Shown: positions 51,810-62,500 of the stretch, piece by piece
Position numbering within the stretch: the stretch's first letter is position 1
Layout: every line of letters starts with the position of its first letter
The notes under the pieces: model-generated
Databases searched by the model: none
What the model was told of the DNA's origin: nothing
The model's input: only the letters and a program-made list of their open reading frames with translations
Origin: Suttonella indologenes
GTDB taxonomy: Bacteria; Pseudomonadota; Gammaproteobacteria; Cardiobacteriales; Cardiobacteriaceae
DNA: 64,000 bases
Reading direction: 5' to 3'
NCBI RefSeq assembly: GCF_900460215.1
Contig: NZ_UHIA01000004.1
Span: 1,372,001 to 1,436,000 of the forward strand
Translations under genes and position numbers: made by a program

Positions 51810-52793
51810 CTATTCCTCTGTAGGCTTATTCGATTGGGAAGGATTTACGGCGCTGAAACTGCTGTCACTCACATTTTGGCGCAACATTTCCGCCATACCG
51901 CCCAAAGCCCCTAAAATGCCATTAGATTCCATTGGCAGGAAAAAGGTTTTTTGCTGATTGCTTTCGGCAAATTTAGCCAAAGCCTCGACATATTTTTGTG
52001 CAACGAAATAATTGGTCGCATGAATATTGCCTTCGGAAATCGCACGCGATAAGGTCGCCGTTGCGCGTGCCTCCGCTATCGCCAAACGCTCGCGCGCCTC
52101 CGCATCTAAAAATGCCGCTTCTTTGCGTCCTTCCGCTTCTAAGACCTGCGATTGCTTTTCCCCTTCGGCACGCAAAATTTCAGACTGACGCTGTCCTTCC
52201 GCTTCTAAAATCTGCGCACGTTTAATTTGTTCGGCTTTTTTCTGCCGCGCCATTGCCGCAACCAAATCCGCCGGCGGCGTAATATCTTTAATTTCCACCC
52301 GTGTGACTTTTACCCCCCAAGGGTTAGTCGCCAAATCAATAGTTTGTAATAAGCGCTGATTGATTTCATCGCGCTGCGCCAGTAAATCGTCCAAAGCCAT
52401 AGAGCCCATAACGGTACGTAGATTCGTCATTGCCAAATTCATAATCGAATATTCCAAATCATCCACCGCATACGCCGCCTTCGCCGCATTCACCACTTGG
52501 AAAAACACAACGCCGTCAACCGAGACCATGGCATTGTCTTTGGTAATGACTTCCTGACGCGGCACATCCAACATCCGCTCTTTCATATTCACGCGATGCC
52601 CGACGCTTTGCCAAAAAGGAATCAATAAATTAAAACCGGGCTCTAAGGTTTTCTGATAACGCCCCAAACGCAGCAATGTATATTCCATACCCTGCGGCAC
52701 AATTTGAATGGCTTTTTTGGCAATCCAAAAGACTACTACAATCAGCACAATAGAAAAAACCATTGAGCCGTCGAATATTTTTTCAGGATTCAT
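51810..52793 (-). CDS. SPFH/band-7 membrane protein (QmcA/stomatin type)
   Basis: A 327-residue protein with an N-terminal membrane helix (about 12-28) and a band-7 domain (PQGMEYTLLRLGRYQKTLEP, RRVE-type oligomer region MARQKKAEQIKRAQILEAEG). A long Ala/Glu-rich coiled-coil and a polar C-terminal tail follow. Such proteins form large rings in the inner membrane and associate with proteases. The ATG at 52793 follows GGAGG by 5 bases and is preferred to one 12 bases upstream. It is the first gene of a band-7, NfeD, glycosidase run. Confidence 0.93.
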   Translation of the reverse strand: MNPEKIFDGSMVFSIVLIVVVFWIAKKAIQIVPQGMEYTLLRLGRYQKTLEPGFNLLIPFWQSVGHRVNMKERMLDVPRQEVITKDNAMVSVDGVVFFQVVNAAKAAYAVDDLEYSIMNLAMTNLRTVMGSMALDDLLAQRDEINQRLLQTIDLATNPWGVKVTRVEIKDITPPADLVAAMARQKKAEQIKRAQILEAEGQRQSEILRAEGEKQSQVLEAEGRKEAAFLDAEARERLAIAEARATATLSRAISEGNIHATNYFVAQKYVEALAKFAESNQQKTFFLPMESNGILGALGGMAEMLRQNVSDSSFSAVNPSQSNKPTEE

Positions 52794-53022
52794 CCTTTCC
52801 TCCAATACATTAATTTTTGCGCATAATACAGAAATCCTTCCTTAAATTAAAGCCTTAAATCAAAAGCGCCCAAAAACCGAGTAGCTGTTTTCATCCTCTT
52901 TTAAACCGCTCTCGATATATCCGTTTTATTTGTATAGGAATGAGTCATATCCGAATTGGCGACAGCTTTTTTTTCCGCACTTTTTTACCTAAAATGAGCG
53001 ATTTTTCATTAAGGAGAAATTT

Positions 53023-54384
53023 ATGAATGCAGTCGTTTTAGCCGTCGTGCTGATGATGATATTGGCATTGCTGCGTATCAATGTCGTGCTCAGCTTGGCT
53101 ATTGCCGCCTTTATCGGCGGTTTGTATGCAGGGCTGCCTTTAAGTACGGTGACAGACAGCGCCGGCAATACACAATTAGGCGTGATGGAGCATTTTCAAA
53201 ACGGCTTGGCGGGCGGCGCGCAAATCGCCCTGTCTTATGCCATGCTGGGCGCCTTTGCCATGGCAATCATGCACTCGGGTCTGCCGCAGCAATTAGCCCA
53301 TCTTGTCATTCGCAAAATGGAGCAGGAACGCGGCAACCGCTCGACATTAAATCTGAAATGGCTGCTGATGGCAGGTCTATTGGCGATGTCGGTCATGAGC
53401 CAAAACCTTATCCCTATCCATATCGCCTTCATTCCCATGCTCGTACCGCCATTGATGATGGTATTTAATCAGTTGCAGATTGACCGCCGCCTGCTTGCCT
53501 GCGTGATGACTTTCGGCTTGGTTACTACTTATATGTTCCTGCCTTACGGCTTCGGCGAGATTTTCCTCAAGCAGATTCTGCTCGGCAATGCCGCCAAATT
53601 CGGTTTAGATACACAGGGATTGAATGTTGTCACGGCAATGGCGATTCCGGCTTTGGGTATGTTTGCAGGATTGCTAATTGCCGCCTTTTTCAGCTATCGC
53701 AAAGCGCGCCACTATCAAAGCCGCGAAGTACAGCAACAACAGCACAGCACAGCCATCGCGCCCAGCACCTACCGCAGCGGCGTTGCCATTGCCGCGATTA
53801 TCGTCGCTTTTGCCATTCAATTATTCGTTGATAATGCCTTATTACTGAGCGCCATGTTAGGTTTTGCCGTCTTGATGTTGGCAGGCGTAGTCAAGCGCCG
53901 AGATGCCGACAGCGTGTTCGACAGCGGCATCCGCATGATGGCGATGATCGGCTTCATCATGATTGCCGCCAAAGGCTTTGCCGAAGTGATGAATGCCACA
54001 GGACAAATCGATTCTCTAGTGAACGGAGCGATGGAGCTATTCGGCAATAACCGTGTCTTAGCCGCTGCCGCCATGTTATTAGTCGGCTTATTAGTGACCA
54101 TGGGTATCGGCAGCTCTTTCTCCACTCTGCCGATTTTGGCGGCAATTTATGTGCCGCTGTGCATGGAAATGGGCTTTTCCGCTTTGGCTACCATTGCCAT
54201 TATCGGCACCGCCGGTGCCTTGGGTGATGCCGGTTCGCCCGCCTCGGATTCTACTTTGGGACCGACGGTCGGCTTAAACGGCGACGGACAGCACAACCAT
54301 ATCCGCGATACCGTAATCCCGACCTTTTTGCATTTCAATATCCCGCTTTTCATTGCCGGCTGGATAGCGGCACTCATCCTATAA
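53023..54384 (+). CDS. Na+/H+ antiporter-like membrane transporter (YuiF/NhaC-like)
   Basis: A 453-residue inner membrane protein with about 11-12 helices. The pattern FQNGLAGGAQIALSYAMLGA and the C-terminal re-entrant motif GDAGSPASDSTLGPT are characteristic of the ArsB/NhaC-type ion transporter superfamily, in the YuiF-like group of the Na+/H+ antiporter family. Relatives include sodium/proton antiporters and proposed amino acid permeases, so the substrate is uncertain. AAGGAG precedes the ATG and a terminator follows, so it is a single-gene unit. Confidence 0.85.
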   Translation: MNAVVLAVVLMMILALLRINVVLSLAIAAFIGGLYAGLPLSTVTDSAGNTQLGVMEHFQNGLAGGAQIALSYAMLGAFAMAIMHSGLPQQLAHLVIRKMEQERGNRSTLNLKWLLMAGLLAMSVMSQNLIPIHIAFIPMLVPPLMMVFNQLQIDRRLLACVMTFGLVTTYMFLPYGFGEIFLKQILLGNAAKFGLDTQGLNVVTAMAIPALGMFAGLLIAAFFSYRKARHYQSREVQQQQHSTAIAPSTYRSGVAIAAIIVAFAIQLFVDNALLLSAMLGFAVLMLAGVVKRRDADSVFDSGIRMMAMIGFIMIAAKGFAEVMNATGQIDSLVNGAMELFGNNRVLAAAAMLLVGLLVTMGIGSSFSTLPILAAIYVPLCMEMGFSALATIAIIGTAGALGDAGSPASDSTLGPTVGLNGDGQHNHIRDTVIPTFLHFNIPLFIAGWIAALIL

Positions 54385-54392
54385 ATCAAAAA

Positions 54393-54422
54393 ATACCCCC
54401 TAAATTCAGGGGGATATTTTTA
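54393..54422 (+). terminator. Terminator after the antiporter-like gene
   Basis: ATACCCCC and GGGGGATAT pair around TAAATTCA, followed by a T run. It is about 10 bases after the stop codon. Confidence 0.85.
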
Positions 54423-54488
54423 CTAAAGTCGGATAATTGAAAAAGCGCCATAAGCTAAGCTTCGCTACTGCGACCATACGCTAACATC

Positions 54489-55637
54489 TTATGCCGAACG
54501 CAAAGCCTCTGCGCGATCGGTTTTTTCCCAAGTGAAATCAGGCAATTCACGCCCGAAATGCCCATAACTGGCGGTTTGACGGTAAATCGGACGTACCAAA
54601 TCCAACATTTCGATGATGCCGTAAGGCGTGAGGTCAAATACGGCGCGTACGCGTTTTTCAATTTCTTCATCGGCAATCTTGCCTGTGCCGAAGGTATTGA
54701 CCATAATCGAAGTCGGCTCTGCCACGCCGATGGCATAAGAAACCTGCACTTCGCAACGCTCCGCCAAGCCCGCCGCCACAATATTTTTTGCCACATAGCG
54801 ACCGGCATAAGCTGCGCTTCGGTCCACTTTGCTCGGATCTTTGCCCGAAAAAGCGCCGCCGCCATGATGCGCCGCGCCGCCGTAGGTATCGACAATAATC
54901 TTGCGTCCTGTCAAACCGCAGTCGCCGACCGGCCCGCCGATGATAAATTGCCCTGTCGGATTAATATGATATTTGGTATCTTTGCTCAGCCATTGCTCCG
55001 GCAAAACTTTTTCAATAATCAGTTCGCGCACCGATTCCTGCAAATCTTTCTGCTTAATATCAGGATCATGCTGGGTAGAAAGCACCACCGCATCAATGCC
55101 GGTAATCAAGCCGTTTTTATAACGGAAAGTGATCTGGCTTTTCGCGTCGGGACGCAGCCACGGCAGGACTTTATCCTTGCGCAATTGCGCCTGCCGCTCC
55201 ACTAAGCGGTGCGCATAGGTAATCGGCGCCGGCATCAGGGTTTCGGTCTCATTGCAGGCATAGCCGAACATCAAACCTTGGTCGCCTGCACCCTGCTTGC
55301 GTTTTTCCTCTCTGTCCACGCCTTGCGCAATATCGGAAGACTGCTTGCCAATCGCATTTAAGACAGCGCAAGTCGCCCCGTCAAAGCCCACATCCGAACT
55401 GTTATAGCCAATCTTGATAATGGTGTTGCGCACAATATCTTCCAAATCCACCCATGCACTGGTACTCACTTCTCCGGCCACTACGACCATGCCGGTTTTG
55501 ATTAAGGTTTCGCAGGCAACGCGTGCATGTTTATCTTTGGCTAAAATCGCATCTAAAACCGCATCGGAAATCTGGTCGGCGATTTTATCGGGATGCCCTT
55601 CTGAAACCGATTCAGAAGTAAATAAAAAGCGGCTCAT
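54489..55637 (-). CDS. metK: S-adenosylmethionine synthetase
   Basis: A 382-residue enzyme that makes SAM from methionine and ATP. Signatures include TSESVSEGHPDKIADQISD, GAGDQGLMFGYA and GGGAFSGKD. Length matches the family. The ATG at 55637 overlaps the mutT stop as ATGA and gives the typical MSRFLFTSESVSEG start; the open frame upstream to 55742 lies within mutT. Overlap with mutT suggests coupled translation within a secA-mutT-metK run. Confidence 0.96.
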   Translation of the reverse strand: MSRFLFTSESVSEGHPDKIADQISDAVLDAILAKDKHARVACETLIKTGMVVVAGEVSTSAWVDLEDIVRNTIIKIGYNSSDVGFDGATCAVLNAIGKQSSDIAQGVDREEKRKQGAGDQGLMFGYACNETETLMPAPITYAHRLVERQAQLRKDKVLPWLRPDAKSQITFRYKNGLITGIDAVVLSTQHDPDIKQKDLQESVRELIIEKVLPEQWLSKDTKYHINPTGQFIIGGPVGDCGLTGRKIIVDTYGGAAHHGGGAFSGKDPSKVDRSAAYAGRYVAKNIVAAGLAERCEVQVSYAIGVAEPTSIMVNTFGTGKIADEEIEKRVRAVFDLTPYGIIEMLDLVRPIYRQTASYGHFGRELPDFTWEKTDRAEALRSA

Positions 55638-56044
55638 TTTTGCTCCTTTTCTTGATATTCCTGCTGCAATAATCGCAGCACCTGCGTATTCGGCTCCGGA
55701 AAGCGATAACGGCTCAGCTCGGCAAGCGCTACCCATTGCCAACGTTGGTTTTCCAAACCTTGTGGAGCGTAATCCCGTTCGCTTTCGGCAATAAAAAACG
55801 ATAAGGCGACTTCTTCGCCGCGGTCGCCTTGGTAAAACAAACGCCAGTCTTCCTGCTGCGTATCGATGCCCAATTCTTCCTGCAATTCGCGTTGCAAGGC
55901 GGCAATCGCGCTCTCACCCGCCTCGATTTTGCCGCCGGGAAATTCCCAGTAGCCGGCATAAATCTTACCCTGCGGACGCTCGGCAATCAGCACTTGCCGG
56001 GCGCGATTGATGAGAATGCCCGCCGCAACCGCCTGCTTGGCCAT
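55634..56044 (-). CDS. mutT: 8-oxo-dGTP diphosphatase MutT
   Basis: A 136-residue Nudix hydrolase that removes oxidised dGTP from the nucleotide pool. The Nudix box is GGKIEAGESAIAALQRELQE then ELGI (38-60). The N-terminus AAGILIN and IAERPQGKIYAGYWEFPGGK are typical of MutT. Its ATG overlaps the secA stop as TGATG, and its stop overlaps metK as ATGA. secA next to mutT is a common gammaproteobacterial arrangement. Confidence 0.93.
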   Translation of the reverse strand: MAKQAVAAGILINRARQVLIAERPQGKIYAGYWEFPGGKIEAGESAIAALQRELQEELGIDTQQEDWRLFYQGDRGEEVALSFFIAESERDYAPQGLENQRWQWVALAELSRYRFPEPNTQVLRLLQQEYQEKEQK

Positions 56045-58743
56045 CAGGCTAATTTGCCGTGACAGTTTTTAAAGCGTTCGCCGCTGCCGCAAGGGCAAGG
56101 CTCATTGCGTCCGACACCGGCGATGGCATCGGCAGGCAATTCACCCTCTCCACCTTGGAATTGCGCCTTTTCCATATTCGCTGCCTGCGCCTGCTGCGCC
56201 GCATCTTCACGTGCCGCCAATTCTTCCGCGCTGATTTCCTGTGCCTCCGGCGGACGTTGGAAAGCGATTTGCGCCATCAGGCGTACAATCTGGAATTGAA
56301 TCGCATCCAGCAATTCGCTAAACATTTCAAAAGATTCGCGCTTGTACTCCTGCTTAGGATCTTTTTGCGCACGCGAACGCATCCAAATCGCCTGACGCAG
56401 CATATCCATCGTGCTCAAATGCGATTTCCACTGTTCGTCAATCACTTGCAGAGCGACAAATTTTTCACCCCAATTCATCACTTCATCGCCGTATTGCTCG
56501 CGTTTGTTTTTATCCACCGCCTGCAAAATCTCAAATAGACGCTGCTCGATTTCCTGCGCGGACAAATTCGGCTCTTCTTGCAGCCACACGCCGTCAATAT
56601 CCACTTTAATGCCGAAATCGCCCAATAAAGCGGCTTCCAAACCGCGCAAATCCCAGCTTTGGCGCACCGCATCTTCGGGCAGATAATCATGAATCAGGCG
56701 TGCAATCACATTGGCGCGCATCTCATTGACCATCTCGGAAATCACCGGCTCGTCCATAATGCGGCTGCGCTGGGTATAAATCACTTTTCGCTGCTCATTG
56801 GCGACGTCATCATATTCCAGCAAACTCTTACGCGCATCAAAATTATGCGCTTCCACCTTTCTTTGCGCCCCTTCAATCTGCTTGGTCACGATTTTAGACT
56901 CAATCGCCTCATCTTCCGACATGCCGAAACGCTGCATCATATTGCGCATCTTGTCGCCGGCGAAAATCCGCACCAGATTATCGTCCAATGCCACATAGAA
57001 ACGGCTGGAACCGGGGTCGCCCTGCCGTCCCGAACGTCCGCGCAGCTGATTGTCGATGCGGCGCGATTCATGGCGTTCCGCGCCGATCACATGCAAGCCG
57101 CCGGCGGCAATCACGGCATCATGACGCTGCTGCCAGTCTTCGCGCACTTGTTGCTGCGCTGCTTCGCCCGCATCCTCACCCAAAGCCGCCAAGGCGGCGC
57201 GCAAACTGCCGCCTAGTACAATATCCGTGCCGCGTCCCGCCATATTGGTAGCAATCGTTACCTGCCCCGGCAAACCCGCATTGGCAATAATCTCCGCCTC
57301 GCGCTGATGCTGCTTGGCATTCAACACTTCGTGCTTAATCCCCGCCTGCGTCAGCAGATTGGATAATAATTCGGAAGTCTCGATAGACGCCGTACCCAAT
57401 AATACGGGCTGTCCCTTCTCTTGGCTTACCTTGACTTCCTCGACAATCGCCTGATATTTGCCTTCCTGTTTCAGATAAATCAAATCTGTGTAATCTATCC
57501 GCGCAATCGGACGGTTGGTAGGAATAACCACTGTCTCCAAATCATAAATATCTTGAAATTCAAAAGCCTCCGTGTCCGCCGTACCGGTCATACCCGCTAA
57601 TTTATCATACAGGCGGAAAAAGTTTTGGTAGGTAATAGACGCCAACGTTTGACTTTCTTTTTTAACCGGCACGCCCTCTTTGATTTCAATCGCCTGATGC
57701 AGACCGTCCGACCAGCGGCGGCCGTCCATCGTTCGCCCTGTAAACTCGTCCACAATCACTACTTCGCCATTGCGCACAATATAATCCACATCCTTATGGA
57801 ATAAATGATGTGCGCGCAAACAGGCAGTCAAATGATGAAAGACGCCGATATTTTTCGGGTCGTACAAACTCTCGCCTTCCGCAATCAAACCTTCCTTGCG
57901 CAGCATCTCTTCCACATGCTCGTGACCGCTCTCCGTTAAGCCGACCTGCTTGCTCTTCTCGTCAATCGAGAAATCGCCTTCGCCGTCTTCCTCCACCTGC
58001 GCGCTTAAGGCAGGTACCAAAGCATTCAGACGCACATACAAATCCGTATTCATATTGGCTTCGCCGGAAATAATCAGCGGCGTGCGCGCCTCGTCGATCA
58101 GAATCGAATCGACTTCGTCCACAATCGCGTAATTCAACTCTCTTTGCAGGCGATCTTCAGGCATAACCGCCATATTGCTGCGCAAATAATCAAAGCCGAA
58201 TTCATTATTCGTGCCGTAAGTAATATCCGCTCGATAAGCGGCTTTTTTCGCCTCGACCGACATACCGGAGACAATAATGCCGCAAGAAAGCCCCAAGAAA
58301 TTGTACAACTGCCCCAATTCTTCGCCGTCGCGGCGTGCCAAATAATCATTCACGGTAACCACATGCACGCCGTGCCCGCTCAAGGCATTCAAATAAACCG
58401 CCAAAGTCGCGACTAAGGTTTTGCCCTCGCCCGTGCGCATCTCCGCAATCTTGCCCATATGCAAGACCATGCCGCCAATCAACTGCACATCATAATGGCG
58501 CATACCCAAAACGCGCCGCGAAGCCTCGCGCACCACCGCAAAAGCCTCGACCAGCAATTGATCCAAGGTTTCTCCGGCTGCCAGACGGCTTTTAAACTCC
58601 TGCGTTTTACCGCCTAAAGCTTCATTATTAAGCGCCTGCATCTGCGCTTCAAGCGCATTGATATCCCTTACGTTTTTTGACAATTGCTTAATAATGCGCT
58701 CATTTCTCGAGCCGAAAATTTTTCTCATCAGTATGCCTAGCAT
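56044..58743 (-). CDS. secA: Protein translocase ATPase SecA
   Basis: An 899-residue motor of the Sec system that pushes unfolded preproteins through SecYEG. Walker A lies in EMRTGEGKTLVATL, the DEAD motif in AIVDEVDSILIDEARTP, and the second motor domain has ATNMAGRGTDIVLGG. The C-terminal zinc motif CPCGSGERFKNCHG binds SecB or ribosomes. Length matches the family. The start MLGILMRKIFGSRN matches the E. coli register. It heads the secA-mutT-metK run. Confidence 0.97.
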   Translation of the reverse strand: MLGILMRKIFGSRNERIIKQLSKNVRDINALEAQMQALNNEALGGKTQEFKSRLAAGETLDQLLVEAFAVVREASRRVLGMRHYDVQLIGGMVLHMGKIAEMRTGEGKTLVATLAVYLNALSGHGVHVVTVNDYLARRDGEELGQLYNFLGLSCGIIVSGMSVEAKKAAYRADITYGTNNEFGFDYLRSNMAVMPEDRLQRELNYAIVDEVDSILIDEARTPLIISGEANMNTDLYVRLNALVPALSAQVEEDGEGDFSIDEKSKQVGLTESGHEHVEEMLRKEGLIAEGESLYDPKNIGVFHHLTACLRAHHLFHKDVDYIVRNGEVVIVDEFTGRTMDGRRWSDGLHQAIEIKEGVPVKKESQTLASITYQNFFRLYDKLAGMTGTADTEAFEFQDIYDLETVVIPTNRPIARIDYTDLIYLKQEGKYQAIVEEVKVSQEKGQPVLLGTASIETSELLSNLLTQAGIKHEVLNAKQHQREAEIIANAGLPGQVTIATNMAGRGTDIVLGGSLRAALAALGEDAGEAAQQQVREDWQQRHDAVIAAGGLHVIGAERHESRRIDNQLRGRSGRQGDPGSSRFYVALDDNLVRIFAGDKMRNMMQRFGMSEDEAIESKIVTKQIEGAQRKVEAHNFDARKSLLEYDDVANEQRKVIYTQRSRIMDEPVISEMVNEMRANVIARLIHDYLPEDAVRQSWDLRGLEAALLGDFGIKVDIDGVWLQEEPNLSAQEIEQRLFEILQAVDKNKREQYGDEVMNWGEKFVALQVIDEQWKSHLSTMDMLRQAIWMRSRAQKDPKQEYKRESFEMFSELLDAIQFQIVRLMAQIAFQRPPEAQEISAEELAAREDAAQQAQAANMEKAQFQGGEGELPADAIAGVGRNEPCPCGSGERFKNCHGKLA

Positions 58744-58873
58744 AACCGTATATCCTATTCTAAAATAATCCCAAAGCGGGTAAACAACCGCGCATCATAG
58801 CGCAAAATCGCCTGCCTAGCACCCGCATTAGCCTTAAATCGCGGCAAAATATCTTTTTTCAAGGGAGAAACCG

Positions 58874-59332
58874 ATGTCATCCAAAGAAACACCGCAATAT
58901 GAAGCGGATAAGCGCCGCTTTCTGCCGCTGAAAAACAGCAATCCCCTGATTAAACAGCTGCTCAGCCAGCAAATGGGCAGCCAGCACTATCATTTGCACG
59001 AAAAATACCAAGGATTGCTGCTTAAAGTCCTGCCGCCCGCTTGGCGGCATCAAGTCTATTTTGAAAAAATTGAAAAAGGCGAATGGCATTTGCTCGTCGC
59101 CAATAGCGAAGCCGCGTTTAAATTGCGCTTTCTGCATAATGAAATCAGCCAAGCACTGAATCAATATCTCAGCAAACCGATACGCCTGCGCATTCATGTG
59201 CAGCCCAATCTGTGGCAAATCATTCCGCAGACGCGCCGCCCGATTGCCGTGAAAAGCGCCAGAGCCTACACAGAGGCGGAAGCCGAGCAAAGCATTAAAC
59301 GCTTCCTTGCCGCTGCCGCAAAAAAACACTAA
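58874..59332 (+). CDS. dciA: DUF721 protein, DciA-like
   Basis: A 152-residue protein of the DUF721 family, which includes DciA, the loader of the DnaB replicative helicase in bacteria that lack DnaC. The core runs from about residue 40 to 115 (LLKVLPPAWRHQVYFEKIEKG, FLHNEISQALNQYL, and IRLRIHVQP). Divergent from secA with 130 bases between, which is a common position for this gene. AAGGGAG precedes the ATG. The DciA role is inferred from family and position. Confidence 0.82.
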   Translation: MSSKETPQYEADKRRFLPLKNSNPLIKQLLSQQMGSQHYHLHEKYQGLLLKVLPPAWRHQVYFEKIEKGEWHLLVANSEAAFKLRFLHNEISQALNQYLSKPIRLRIHVQPNLWQIIPQTRRPIAVKSARAYTEAEAEQSIKRFLAAAAKKH

Positions 59333-59514
59333 AGATAAGCCAAATATTGACACATCAGAAGATATTCAACAGAATAAAAATCAAAAAAAGTTAATGGCAA
59401 TAATATTGCTTAATCGTTTCAGTAAATTTTTTTAGCAGATAAGAGATAAAATAAAGCAGACAATTTATTACCCTCCCTTACTACCCATATCAACTTTACC
59501 TAAGGACTTAAAAT

Positions 59515-62500
59515 ATGAACCATATCTTTAAAGTAGTCTTCAACCCATCTTTAGGCATCTTTGTCGCCGTGCCCGAATTCGCCAAATCACAGGGCAAACA
59601 ATCTTCTTTTGGCATTGCTAGGACAAGCTTGCGCTTATTCAAATTAACAGCTCTTTCGGCTGCTTTTGCAGCATTGGGTGTCGCTATACCTGCATGGGCA
59701 GGAAATAATGCTACAGGAAATAATGCTACAGGTAATTTTAATACTGTCGGTGGCGCGGGAAATAGCATTGTAGGTAATTACAATGTTGTTTCTCCAAACG
59801 GCGATTCGGTCAATCAAAGCGTAGTTATTGGTAATTCTAATACTGTTGGCGCAACAGCCGTTCGCGAAAATGAAACAGATAGTGGGACTCCTTATTCCGG
59901 CGCAGCATCGGTTGGCGATAGTGGCGATGCGCGCAATAATGTGGTTATTGGCGTGAATAACACTATTAATAGCGCTAGAAATTCTATTTTGCTTGGACGC
60001 GGTGTCAATGTGGCAGTTGGTGCAAATAATGCTTTGGCATTTGGTTTGAATACGCGGGTAAATGCTGAAAACGGCGTGGCATTAGGCGCAAATGCTGCTG
60101 CCAATGCTCAAGCAGGTGATGTGGCATTAGGTGCGCAATCCGCTACGCAAACAGTAGCCAGCACCACTACCGCTACAGTAGGCAGTTTTACCTATTCGGG
60201 TTTCGCAGGTAATGCGCCGACTTCTACCGTATCTATAGGCAATTCAGGTGCAGAACGTACATTGACTAATCTGGCTGCCGGTCGTATCACTGCCACATCA
60301 ACCGATGCCATCAACGGTAGCCAACTGTATATGACTAACGACGTCTTGGGCAACCTTGCCAACAGCGTTGTCAAAAACTTTGGTGGTAATGCTGCATTAA
60401 ACCCTAAGAAACAAGGCGACATTACCTTTACCAATATCGGTGGTACTGGTCAAAATAATATTCACGATGCTATTAAATTTGCCACGACTACCGTCAAAGC
60501 CGGTAAAAATACCACTGTTAATAAAACAAACGCTGCAAACGAATACACCGTTAATGCTTGGGATACCACCGTTTCTGCAAAAGCCAATGGCGGTGTAAAC
60601 ATAACACCGACTATTAATGATACTAACATGACTCGAGCCTATGAGTTATCCGTCAATGTAGACAATAGCAGCATCAAAATTGTAGATGGCAAATTAACCG
60701 TTGCGACAGCTAAAAACTACTTCCATATCAATCCTGAGAATCGGGAAGTTAACGCAAAAGATACAAACAACTTGGATGCTGTCGATAGCGTTGGCAATGC
60801 TACCGGGGCTTATGCTTTAGCAGCCGGTTATCAGGCACAATCATCAGGCAACAGCTCGACAGCTGTCGGCAAGGGAAGTCGAGCGATAGCTGCTTATGCA
60901 ACTGCATTCGGTAATGAAGCTTGGTCATTCGGTAACAACAGCACGGCATTGGGCAGCGGTTCTCGTGCTACAGGAGGAGACAGTTTGGCAGTAGGCGTCG
61001 CAGCACAATCATCAGGCAACCGCTCGACGGCTGTCGGTAGGGAAAGTCAGGCTACGGGTGATTATGCGACTGCATTCGGTAATGATGCTTGGTCATTCGG
61101 TAACAACGGCACGGCATTGGGCAGCGGCTCTCGTGCTATGAAAGGAGGCAGTTTGGCAGTAGGCAACTCAGCACAATCTCAAGCCTTTAATGCCGCGGCC
61201 ATCGGTTCGGGCGCAAGTATTTATAAAAATGGTTCCCGTGCCGTTGCTATCGGAGCGCAGGCAAACAGCGACCATGCTAATGCTGTTGCATTAGGCTCCG
61301 GTTCGGCTACTGATGCAGTCGTCGGCACCAATAAGGCGACTGTAAACCGCCTTACTTATAGCGGTTTTGCCGGTGAGTCTCCGATTGCAACCGTATCGGT
61401 AGGCAATGATACGCAAAAACGCACCATTACCAACGTGGCTGCCGGTCGTATCACTGCCGATTCAACCGATGCCATCAACGGTAGCCAGCTATATATGACT
61501 AACGACGTCTTGGGCAACCTTGCCAACAGCGTTGTCAAAAACTTTGGTGGTAATGCTGCATTAAACCCTAAGAAACAAGGCGACATTACCTTTACCAATA
61601 TCGGTGGTACTGGTCAAAATAATATTCACGATGCTATTAAATTTGCCACGACTACTGTCAAAGCCGGTAACAATACCACTGTTAATAAAGCAAACGCTGC
61701 AAACGAATACACCGTTAATGCTTGGGATACCACCGTTTCTACAAAAGCCAATGGCGGTGTAAACATAACACCGACTATTAATGGCACTGACATGACTCGA
61801 GCCTATGAGTTATCCGTCAATGTAGACAATAGCAGCATCAAAATTGTAGATGGCAAATTAACGGTTAATACAGACAGTTTGCCGAAAACCAAAGACACGG
61901 TGACTATTGTTCAATCTGAAGATAAATCTGTTACTGTTAGCAAACAAACTAATGATCAAGACGGTAATGCCGTTTTTGATATTGCGGTGGCAAAAGCCAA
62001 TGTAAATACCGACAACTCAGGAAAAATCATCAACAATAATACCGGCAATACCTTTGTGACAGGGGATAATTTAGCTAATGCCCTTAATAAAGCAGGCTGG
62101 AATGCTACAGCCGGTAGCGGCGTTAACGGCGGCAAGGTATCAGGCGCTTCTTCCGAATTGATTAACTTCGGAGAAACCCTTACTTTTGATGCCGGCAAAA
62201 ATATGGCTTTGGTGCAAAACGGTAATCGCTTTACTTATGCCACTAAAGATGAAGTGGAATTTACCAAAGTTAGCACGAATACAATCGAAGTGCCGGTGGA
62301 TGGTGGCGGCAAGGTCAGCATTAACAATAATGGCATTAATGCCGGCGGAAAAACTATTGGCGGCGCAGACAGCGGCTTGAAAGACAAAGACGGCAATGTC
62401 GTGAATTTGAATGACGCAAATGTGGTGAAAACCAATGTAGTCAATGTGGGCGATCTGCAAACGGTGGTCAATAACATCAATACCGATATTTCCGCAGCGA

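Noticed and set aside
56059..58416. Antisense open frames over secA and mutT
   Set aside because: Shadows of conserved coding sequence with GC-rich third positions.
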